15,863 bases of DNA, from assembly GCF_900765565.1 (NCBI RefSeq), contig NZ_CAAFRZ010000287.1, positions 1 to 15,863 on the forward strand, written 5' to 3'. Below the pieces are notes generated by a model. The model searched no databases and was not told the DNA's origin. It saw only the letters and a program-made list of their open reading frames with translations. The position numbers and the translations under genes are program-made. Of the stretch, positions 1-5,896 are shown one piece after another (position 1 is the stretch's first letter; each line of letters opens with the position of its first letter). The stretch is from an uncultured Dialister sp. GTDB taxonomy: Bacteria; Bacillota; Negativicutes; Veillonellales; Dialisteraceae.

Positions 1-4
1 AAGG

Positions 5-45
5 CAGCAGTCCTGCATAGGACTGCTGAGCCAAGGTAAGTTGGC
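5..45 (+). other. Two adjacent hairpins of unknown origin
   Basis: A perfect 10-bp inverted repeat (CAGCAGTCCT at 5-14, AGGACTGCTG at 19-28) closes on a GCAT loop. It is followed at once by a 5-bp hairpin (GCCAA 30-34, TTGGC 41-45). They may be the 3' end of a structured RNA or of a transcript that starts outside the window, or an intergenic repeat. I do not recognise a known RNA family. Confidence 0.5.
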
Positions 46-79
46 GCTTTCTCTGCACATAAAAGCGCCTTCCTTTTAT
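43..79 (+). terminator. Probable rho-independent terminator of an upstream transcript
   Basis: GGCGCTTT (43-50) pairs perfectly with AAAGCGCC (62-69) across an 11-nt loop, and the sequence continues TTCCTTTTAT. The T tract is interrupted, so this could be a weak terminator for a gene or RNA to the left. It shares three bases with the preceding small hairpin, so the two could be alternative folds. Confidence 0.45.
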
Positions 80-102
80 CCTTGGCCGGATTATGACGAA
101 GC

Positions 103-122
103 AGTGCATAAAAATCTTTATG
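103..122 (+). promoter_or_regulatory. ARG-box-like site upstream of the DUF4127 gene
   Basis: TGCATAAAAAT lies at 105-115, inside a small inverted repeat (CATAAA 107-112, TTTATG 117-122). The same 11-mer occurs at 4499-4509 next to argR, and ten of its bases recur at 4614-4623 before the SpeD-like gene. It matches about 11 of the 14 fixed positions of the ARG-box consensus as I recall it. Binding by ArgR is inferred. No convincing promoter could be paired with it. Confidence 0.35.
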
Positions 123-181
123 AAATCTGACTCTGCGATTTAATCAGCGCTTCCTTAAACCATAACGGGAGGGATATACCA

Positions 182-1954
182 TTGCGTTTCCATAAAAAAA
201 TCTGTGCCCTGGCAGCAGCGGCCTTTCTATCCGCCTTTGCATCCACCGTATCTGCCAGGACGATTCTTCTTGTTCCCCAGGATGACCGGCCGGTCAGTCT
301 GGACTATACGGTAAATACAGCTGAAAGAGCCGGATATACGGTACTGACACCGCCAAGAGCCTACCTTTCGGGGAAGAATTTCCGGGGCAGCCCTGACCTC
401 ATCTGGCGCTGGGTGGAGCAGAACATGGTCCGTGCCGATGCGGCTGTCCTTTCCACAGATACCCTGATTTACGGCGGTCTCGTGGATTCCAGAAAACACA
501 ATGAACCCCTTTCTACACTTATGGCCAGGGAAAATAAAATCCGTACCCTCCATGCCCAGTATCCGAAGATTCCTATTTACGGATTCGGCACCATCATGCG
601 GACTCCCTATGCCTCCAGCGGCGGCGTAGAACCCTACTACTACAGCAAGTACGGCAATGACCTGTACCGGCTCTCCGGACTTCAGGATAAGATGGATGCC
701 GGAAAAATTACCCCCGACGAAACGGCAGAACTCCTGTCCCTGAAACTTTCTATTCCCTCCGAATACCTGCAGGACTGGTTCAAACGGCGTACAAAAAACA
801 ACACCATAAACCGTATGCTCATCAAAGATACGAAGAGCGGCGTCTTTACCTATTACAGTGAAGGCCACGATGACAACAGCAAGAATTCCCAGTCCACCCT
901 GGAATCCCGGTACCTTGCAATAGATGCCAAAGGATTGCCGGAAAGACGGTACGGTTCCTTCCCCGGCGCCGACCAGCTGGCGCTCCTCCTCATCGCCCGC
1001 TACCACGACGATGTGAACCACCTGAAACCATCGTTCTCCGTCATTTACCCCCTGGGCCGGGCAGAAAATACGGTACCCAGCTATGAAAACCAGCCCATTG
1101 GGAAGACCATCAGCGAACATATCACCGCTGTCGGCGGCGTCATGGCAGGCAAAAATGTGCCGGACATCGTGCTGGCTGTCAATACACCCATCGCCTCCAC
1201 CGGCGAGTCGGGACAGTTCAGCAACTTCGGCATGATGAAACAGAGCACCACGGATTTCATGAATGAGGTCAAAAGTGTGATTGGCCGGGGTATCCCTGTG
1301 TCCATGGTGGATGTATACTTCGCCAATGGTTCCGACAATACCCTTATGAACCTCATGATTAAAGACGACCTGCTCTACAAAGTAGCCGCCTACAACGGTT
1401 GGAATACGGCATCCAACACCATCGGTTACGCCATCGCCCAGGCCATCCTGGCGCCGAAGATGTCGGAAGCAGACCACAGGAATATGCTTACCGAGCAGTA
1501 CATCGATAACTGGGCTTACCAGGCAAACGTCCGGAAAAATATCACCCGCATGACTGAGTTGGAAACGAACAGCACCACCCCAAATGCTGCCATAAAGCAG
1601 GAAATGATTGCGGAAATCCAGGAATTTGCGAAAAAGAAAATGGGCCTTGACCCGGCCACGGTATCTGCCGACTTCCCCTGGAACCGGCTCTTTGAAATCA
1701 ATGCCCTCGTTTCCACAAAGCCAAAGTACCCCGTATACCTTACCAGAGCAGAACAGCAGCGGATAGCGGAAGAAAAGGCAAAGGCCGAAGCAGAGGCCAA
1801 AGCGAAAGCAGAAGCGGAAGCAAAGAAAAAAGCGGGCCAGCAGGCAGCATCCGCCGGACAGCCCGCACCGACGGACCAGGCTGCCCCTGACCAGGGGACT
1901 GATGCCCCATCCGATGACGGCGGTGACATCTCAACGATTGTAATCAATAAGTGA
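182..1954 (+). CDS. Exported DUF4127-family protein with TolA-like tail
   Basis: The function of this family is unknown. The 590-residue product starts with a Sec-type signal peptide: basic HKK, an alanine-rich core, then a likely cut after V-S-A at residue 25. It should act outside the cytoplasmic membrane. The family hallmarks are present: VPQDDRP at 31-37 and STDTLIYGGLVDSR at 91-104, with further conserved-looking segments such as FGTIMRTP near 135-142. After about residue 520 there is a long Ala/Lys/Glu helix, then a Pro/Gln/Asp-rich low-complexity end, reminiscent of TolA or cell-wall linkers. The start is a TTG, chosen because GGGAGGG lies 8 nt before it and the signal peptide begins there. 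It stands alone, faces recN convergently and has no terminator of its own other than the shared one at 2225-2263. Family assignment is by remembered motifs. Confidence 0.8.
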   Translation: MRFHKKICALAAAAFLSAFASTVSARTILLVPQDDRPVSLDYTVNTAERAGYTVLTPPRAYLSGKNFRGSPDLIWRWVEQNMVRADAAVLSTDTLIYGGLVDSRKHNEPLSTLMARENKIRTLHAQYPKIPIYGFGTIMRTPYASSGGVEPYYYSKYGNDLYRLSGLQDKMDAGKITPDETAELLSLKLSIPSEYLQDWFKRRTKNNTINRMLIKDTKSGVFTYYSEGHDDNSKNSQSTLESRYLAIDAKGLPERRYGSFPGADQLALLLIARYHDDVNHLKPSFSVIYPLGRAENTVPSYENQPIGKTISEHITAVGGVMAGKNVPDIVLAVNTPIASTGESGQFSNFGMMKQSTTDFMNEVKSVIGRGIPVSMVDVYFANGSDNTLMNLMIKDDLLYKVAAYNGWNTASNTIGYAIAQAILAPKMSEADHRNMLTEQYIDNWAYQANVRKNITRMTELETNSTTPNAAIKQEMIAEIQEFAKKKMGLDPATVSADFPWNRLFEINALVSTKPKYPVYLTRAEQQRIAEEKAKAEAEAKAKAEAEAKKKAGQQAASAGQPAPTDQAAPDQGTDAPSDDGGDISTIVINK

Positions 1955-2224
1955 ATAAGCTTCGCTGGATAGGGGGCTTAAGTGACTAAGGTGGCTGAGG
2001 GGGCTCTCGCTGAAGTCGCTCTGCTTGTGCTTCGCCATACCCCCAATTCCTTCGAGGCCACCCCTCCACCGCTGACGCGGTTCCCCTCCCCTCTAAAGAG
2101 GCGAGGTTGGGTATTTAACAGCGAAACCGCCATCGGATATAAACCGCTGAAGGCTGGCCTGCTCAAGGCCCAAGTCTGAAGGCTCAAATCACCGCCCCAT
2201 TCATACGCCTATTCACCCACGCAA
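1955..2224. repeat. Gene-free spacer with inverted-repeat element
   Basis: No credible gene is present. An imperfect stem-loop runs from 1990 to 2062: GGTGGC (1990-1995) pairs with GCCACC (2057-2062), and nested GGGGG (1999-2003) with CCCCC (2040-2044). GGTGGCTGAGGGGG here resembles the arms of the larger element at 12123-12349. Smaller palindromes (ACCGC/GCGGT, CCTC/GAGG) follow to about 2110. Two copies of CTGAAGGCT near 2148-2185 are the reverse complement of the GAGCCTTCAG motif found in other spacers of the window. Confidence 0.5.
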
Positions 2225-2263
2225 AAAACGCCATGAAAAGAACTTTCCTTTTCATGGCGTTTT
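2225..2263 (-). terminator. recN terminator, probably bidirectional
   Basis: A perfect 16-bp stem (2225-2240 with 2248-2263) with a 7-nt loop sits one base after the recN stop. On the minus strand it ends in a run of six or more T, and on the plus strand in TTTTCTTAT. It can therefore also stop transcripts from the convergent DUF4127 gene. Confidence 0.9.
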
Positions 2264-2264
2264 C

Positions 2265-3929
2265 TTATACACCTTTCACTTTCTTCTTCATTTCCGCCGC
2301 CGACTTCAGGGCACTTTCTGAGCTGTCGCTGCCGGAAATCATGAGGGCTATATCCCGGAGATGTTCCTCCGGATCCAGGAGTACCGCCTTTGTAGCCGTC
2401 CGCCCCTTGGATACGGTCTTCACGATCTTGTAGTGCCTGTCTGCAGCGCAGGCGGTCTGGGGCAGATGGGTAATGCAGAGGACCTGGATAGAATGGGACA
2501 GGAGGGCAATTTTCCTGGCCACCTGAAGACCCACTTTACCACTGATGCCCACATCGATTTCATCGAATATGAGCGTCTGCTGCCGAAGGAGGTTGGAAAT
2601 CACCATCTCAATAGACAGGGCAATCCTCGATATTTCACCGCCAGAAGCGGTATCCTTCATGCTGCGGAGCGGTTCCCCCAGGTTGGCGGAAAAGTAGAAT
2701 TCCATTTCCGCCGCCCCATTGGGAAGGGGCGTCTTCTGGGGCAGGAGATGCAGTTTCATCCTGGCGTTTTCCATGCCCATGTCCTTCAGGGAAGCCACTA
2801 CTTTCTCCAGAATGGTTTCAGAAGACCGGATCCGCGCCGCATTGAGGACTTCTGCCTTTTTCATGAGCGTTTCCGTGAGGTCCTCATAATTTTTCTGGAG
2901 CGCTTTATTGTCGTAGATAATTTCCTTCAGGGAATCGTATTCCTTCTGTGCCTTCTCTGCGTAAGAAAGGACATCGGACAGTTCTGGTCCATACTTCCGT
3001 TTCAGTTCCTGGATTACTTCATTCCTGTCCTGCAGGGCTGCCAGGTCTTCCTCCGAAAAATCGCTGGTGGACAGGTAATCTTCCATGCTGCTCACCGCAT
3101 CTTCCAGGGCAAAGGAAGCACTGCGGACCGATTCGAGGACTGGATTCAGGGTCTCGTCGTACCGGGACGCCGTGGACAGTTCCTTATCCGCCTCCGCCAT
3201 GGCATCCTGGGGTCCCCCGTCAGCGGTAATGGTATCCAGGGCATTATGGATGGAGCGGATGATTTTTTCATGGTTCTGGAGGACCTGAAGCTTCCGCTCC
3301 ACTTCCTCGTCCTCTCCCTCCTGGAGCCCGGCCTCACGGATCTGGTTCAATTCCCATTCCAGTATGTCCAGCCGCCGTTCCCGTTCCTGCTTCCGCTCCT
3401 TGTAATCTTCCAGGGCATCCTTCAGCTTTTTCCATTCCCCATAGGATTCACGGTAAGACTGATAGGCCTTTGCTGCCTCTTCGGTACCGGAATCCACCAT
3501 TCGTTCACAGAAGGGAATAGACAGGAGTTCCATATTATCATTCTGTTCATGGAGGCGGACCAGTTTCTTTCCCAGTTTCTGCAGCTGCTTCACGGTACAG
3601 AAATTACCGTTGATCGTGCAGAGTCCCCTCCCGGAACGGTTCAGCTTCCGGGAAAGGATGACCTGGCTCCCCTCTCCTTCAAGGCCCTCTTCCCGGAGCT
3701 CTTCCACCGTTTTCTTGTCAGCGTAGAAGACCCCTTCCACCTTGAAGAAATCGGCCCTCGTGCGGATGAGGTCCGTCCGGGCTCTTCGCCCCGTAAGCAC
3801 GGCCAGCGCATCGATAAGAATGGATTTCCCTGCCCCCGTTTCACCGGTAAAGACAGTGACCCCCGAGCCGAATTCTATGACCGTATCCTCAATGATGGCA
3901 AAATTGACGATATGCAGACTTTGAAGCAT
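2265..3929 (-). CDS. recN: DNA repair protein RecN
   Basis: RecN is an SMC-like cytoplasmic ATPase that gathers and holds DNA ends at double-strand breaks for recombinational repair. The 554-residue length is normal for the family. Walker A is GETGAGKS at 29-36. The middle, about residues 150-390, is coiled coil. The ABC signature SGGE is at 429-432 and Walker B with the catalytic glutamate, LIFDE, at 453-457, followed by a typical D-loop. The ATG is preceded by GAGGGGGAG. The gene begins 12 nt after the argR stop, so the two are almost certainly cotranscribed, an arrangement common in Firmicutes. Nothing is missing or broken. Confidence 0.97.
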   Translation of the reverse strand: MLQSLHIVNFAIIEDTVIEFGSGVTVFTGETGAGKSILIDALAVLTGRRARTDLIRTRADFFKVEGVFYADKKTVEELREEGLEGEGSQVILSRKLNRSGRGLCTINGNFCTVKQLQKLGKKLVRLHEQNDNMELLSIPFCERMVDSGTEEAAKAYQSYRESYGEWKKLKDALEDYKERKQERERRLDILEWELNQIREAGLQEGEDEEVERKLQVLQNHEKIIRSIHNALDTITADGGPQDAMAEADKELSTASRYDETLNPVLESVRSASFALEDAVSSMEDYLSTSDFSEEDLAALQDRNEVIQELKRKYGPELSDVLSYAEKAQKEYDSLKEIIYDNKALQKNYEDLTETLMKKAEVLNAARIRSSETILEKVVASLKDMGMENARMKLHLLPQKTPLPNGAAEMEFYFSANLGEPLRSMKDTASGGEISRIALSIEMVISNLLRQQTLIFDEIDVGISGKVGLQVARKIALLSHSIQVLCITHLPQTACAADRHYKIVKTVSKGRTATKAVLLDPEEHLRDIALMISGSDSSESALKSAAEMKKKVKGV

Positions 3930-3941
3930 GGCTCCCCCTCA

Positions 3942-4397
3942 TCAGGACTTCAGCATGCCCTGGATCCGTTCAAGAAGCACTGGTACATCTTCCGGCTTCC
4001 TCAGGATGATGAGAACCGTATCATCCCCTGCCAGGGTGCCAATAATGACATCGTTCTTGGAATGGTCAATGGCGAAGGCCACGGAAGACGCGGATCCCGG
4101 AATCGTATGAAGTACCACCATATTCATGGCAGAATCGATCTTCACCACCGCCTCCTGGAACAGGATGGCCGTATGGCTCTTAGACATGACGCTCTGTTTC
4201 TCATTGGACAGGGCATACCGGTAATGGCCATTCTTATAGGGGATTTTAATGAGCATGAGATCCTTGATATCCCGGGACACCGTAGCCTGGGTTACGGCGA
4301 TGCCCTCCTTCCGGAGAGCCGCCGCCAGCTCCTCCTGGGTCTCAATGACCTGGTTCTGGATGATTTCCTTAATTTTCATGACTCTATATCGTTTCAT
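3942..4397 (-). CDS. argR: Arginine repressor ArgR/AhrC
   Basis: This is the arginine-sensing transcription factor that represses arginine synthesis and, in many Firmicutes, activates catabolism. The 151 residues match the family length. The N-terminal winged helix carries the recognition motif TQATVSRDIKDL (36-47). The C-terminal oligomerisation and arginine-binding domain shows TIPGSASSVAFAID (98-111) and GTLAGDDTVLII (120-131), where the paired aspartates contact arginine. The first ATG is chosen over the Met at residue 7 because AAGGAG lies 7 nt before it, and no ribosome site precedes the second. It leads an operon with recN. A promoter and ARG-box-like sites lie just upstream, so autoregulation is likely. 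Confidence 0.95.
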   Translation of the reverse strand: MKRYRVMKIKEIIQNQVIETQEELAAALRKEGIAVTQATVSRDIKDLMLIKIPYKNGHYRYALSNEKQSVMSKSHTAILFQEAVVKIDSAMNMVVLHTIPGSASSVAFAIDHSKNDVIIGTLAGDDTVLIILRKPEDVPVLLERIQGMLKS

Positions 4398-4460
4398 GGA
4401 ACTGCTCCTTTTGAAATATAAATATGCATAATTGGAATAAAATCATTGTATATTTTCTCA

Positions 4461-4489
4461 ATTCTATAGCATTTTCGCCGTTTGGTCAA
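4461..4489 (-). promoter_or_regulatory. Promoter of argR-recN
   Basis: On the minus strand a -35 TTGACC (4484-4489) and -10 TAGAAT (4461-4466) are separated by 17 bp, each one mismatch from the sigma-A consensus. Transcription should start near 4454, giving a leader of about 57 nt before argR. The leader contains another TGCAT half-site (near 4424-4428). Confidence 0.75.
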
Positions 4490-4496
4490 TTGATTT

Positions 4497-4523
4497 CCTG
4501 CATAAAAATAAATATTATTCAAT
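4497..4523. promoter_or_regulatory. Candidate ARG box between argR and the SpeD-like gene
   Basis: Bases 4497-4514 match 12 of 14 fixed positions of the ARG-box consensus TNTGNATWWWWATNCANA as I recall it, with a strong left half TGCAT. Directly after it comes a strong right half ATTCA (4517-4521). The site is about 45-70 bp upstream of the argR start point, in the region shared with the divergent gene. Binding is inferred from motif likeness and the adjacent argR. Confidence 0.5.
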
Positions 4524-4587
4524 TAAACGGCTAATTCTTGCAATTCTCCGATTATTTATTCATCATCTGCAGCAAGAAGTCGATCTG

Positions 4588-4617
4588 ATGCAAATGGATT
4601 GCATTAAAGTTAATGCA
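4588..4617 (+). promoter_or_regulatory. Palindromic operator upstream of the SpeD-like gene
   Basis: TGCATTAAAGTTAATGCA (4600-4617) is a perfect 8-2-8 palindrome. It overlaps a second inverted repeat, ATGCAA (4588-4593) with TTGCAT (4599-4604). It covers the place where the -35 box of the promoter should be, so a bound protein could block or replace RNA polymerase contact. Half-sites resemble those of ArgR, but the 8-bp gap differs from a standard ARG box, so another regulator is possible. Confidence 0.55.
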
Positions 4618-4635
4618 TAAAAAGGGGAACTCTGT

Positions 4636-4641
4636 TATAAT
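4636..4641 (+). promoter_or_regulatory. -10 box of the SpeD-like gene
   Basis: A perfect TATAAT lies 35 bp before the start codon. No good -35 is found at 16-18 bp spacing: the position is occupied by the palindrome at 4600-4617. This suggests a regulated promoter. Confidence 0.6.
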
Positions 4642-4676
4642 GAGGAAAACATATTAATCAAAGAGGGACATTCAGT

Positions 4677-5171
4677 ATGGATAATTACATCGGAAAACAT
4701 TTACTCATTGACTGCTATAACTGTGACTCCGACAATATGGAATCACCCCAGAAAGTACAGGCCGCCATCCACGATGCTGCTGACAAGATTGGAATGGTGG
4801 TAAACGACACCTTCTACCTGGACGGAGAAGATGAAATCATTGCTGCTGCCTACGGCCCGAAATCCCACATCTGCATCCACTCCTACCCCAAGTTGGGGTA
4901 TGCAGCCGTAGACATCTACAGCTTCGACCAGGACCTGAAGCCAGCCCGCACCATGGCGGTCCTCCGGGCTTCCCTGCATCCGGAAAAAATCCGGGCCACC
5001 TCCGTGAAACGGGGCAACATCAATCCGGACATGAAGCCAAATATCAAGTCCAAGTCCACTACGCTCCACAAGTTCAAGAATACAAGAAACCAGATGAAAA
5101 ACGCCGGCCAGAAAGTGGCGAATTATATGCGCCATAAAAATGAAAAACGGGATACCCTGGGACCGGAGTAA
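4677..5171 (+). CDS. speD: SpeD-family pyruvoyl decarboxylase with altered active site
   Basis: The 164-residue product matches prokaryotic S-adenosylmethionine decarboxylase: GKHLLIDCYNCD (6-17), KSHICIHSYPKLGYAAVD (62-79) and the RG end near 112. It lines up without gaps to residue 83 with the Thermotoga maritima enzyme as I remember it. The pyruvoyl-forming Ser63 and His68 are kept. Ser55 is Ile, the Glu before the cleavage serine (62) is Lys, the proton-donor Cys83 is Phe, and aromatic 49 is Asp. The usual family length is about 120-140; here a basic tail of some 35 residues is added. AAGAGGGA lies 8 nt before the ATG. The gene is single, between a palindromic operator and a strong terminator, and divergent from argR. 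A true AdoMet decarboxylase role (for spermidine) is doubtful. A neofunctionalised arginine/ornithine decarboxylase or an inactive protein are the alternatives. Confidence 0.85.
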   Translation: MDNYIGKHLLIDCYNCDSDNMESPQKVQAAIHDAADKIGMVVNDTFYLDGEDEIIAAAYGPKSHICIHSYPKLGYAAVDIYSFDQDLKPARTMAVLRASLHPEKIRATSVKRGNINPDMKPNIKSKSTTLHKFKNTRNQMKNAGQKVANYMRHKNEKRDTLGPE

Positions 5172-5179
5172 GAATGACG

Positions 5180-5214
5180 AAAGCCGTGAAAGAAAAATCT
5201 TTCACGGCTTTTTT
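5180..5214 (+). terminator. Terminator of the SpeD-like gene
   Basis: A perfect 13-bp stem (5180-5192 with 5199-5211) with an AAAAAT loop, followed by a run of T to 5214, starts 8 nt after the stop codon. It marks the gene as a single-gene transcript. Confidence 0.93.
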
Positions 5215-5235
5215 ATGTGAATCAGCGTCGTACGG

Positions 5236-5368
5236 ACGGATGGGGCTTTGAGCCTTCAGCAGGACGGGTCCTTCAGGCCTGGTGGATGTATGGATGTGTG
5301 TGCGTAGGAACAGGCGGGGCTTCCAGATATTAGCTTTCAGAAAAACCAGCCCGCCTGCGGCGCTTCCT
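5236..5368. repeat. Intergenic repeat, copy A
   Basis: This stretch begins ACGGATG, contains TTTGAGCCTTCAGC and GGGGCTTC, and ends CCGCCTGCGGCGCTTCCT (5351-5368). The same landmarks in the same order and near-equal spacing occur at 9949-10088. The two are diverged copies of a dispersed intergenic repeat of roughly 135-140 bp. No coding capacity is evident. Confidence 0.55.
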
Positions 5369-5388
5369 TCACCATTTCTCAGTCCATT

Positions 5389-5467
5389 GGCCCTTTATCC
5401 CTATGTGCCCTCTCCCCCTGTGCATGCAGGCCCATAGAGAAATGGCGCGCCAAAGGCGCAGAATGAA
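5389..5467. repeat. Diverged direct repeat, first copy, in gene-free spacer
   Basis: This copy of about 80 bp runs from a GGCCCTTTATCCCTATG segment to a small hairpin GCGCC-AAA-GGCGC (5447-5459) and GAATGAAT. A similar block in the same order lies at 5686-5766. A separate perfect hairpin, CCGCCTC-TTC-GAGGCGG (5540-5556), lies between them. Short open frames across 5369-6011 look like repeat translation and are not called as genes. Confidence 0.5.
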
Positions 5468-5685
5468 TCTCCCTGATTCCTGGTATCCCGGTGTGAGACA
5501 ATTCTCCTTACATTGAATACATTCCCTGCTTCGCAGAACCCGCCTCTTCGAGGCGGATCCATCCCCCGCCCTTCGTGCTGCCCCCTTCTCCAAGGGTGCA
5601 CTCGCATGCGGCTATTCTCATGGTAGAGTTATCTTCCTGTTTTATGGTTTGAATCATCAGGATGCCAATCACGGTAAAACTGCCG

Positions 5686-5766
5686 GGCCTTTATTCCCTA
5701 TGCGTCCTCTGCCTCTAAGCCTGCAGCTCCTTGGAGAAGACAGCGCCAAAGGCGCAGGATGGATTG
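5686..5766. repeat. Diverged direct repeat, second copy
   Basis: This is the partner of 5389-5467, with the same order of landmarks: GGCCTTTATTCCCTATG, CCTCT, a CTGCAG region, then the hairpin GCGCC-AAA-GGCGC (5743-5755) and CAGGATGGATT. Between 5767 and 5850 I see nothing further. Confidence 0.5.
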
Positions 5767-5850
5767 ATGGGTGTGCCGCAGGCTGGTCACATTTCCCCGA
5801 AGCTGGAAGCCGCCATCCGCTCACAAGACATTTTGACATATTTCCACAGC

Positions 5851-5880
5851 AAAAAGCCTCCTGCAGAGACAGGAGGTTTT
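5851..5880 (-). terminator. Terminator of pheST
   Basis: CCTCCTG (5857-5863) pairs with CAGGAGG (5870-5876) around a 6-nt loop. On the minus strand the hairpin is followed by GCTTTTT. It starts about 17 nt after the pheT stop. Confidence 0.88.
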
Positions 5881-5896
5881 CGCGTATTTCGAAGTC

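Noticed and set aside
2361..4421. Long plus-strand open frame of 686 codons opposite recN and argR
   Set aside because: It is antisense to two clearly recognised genes, has no ribosome site or family motifs, and is a composition shadow.
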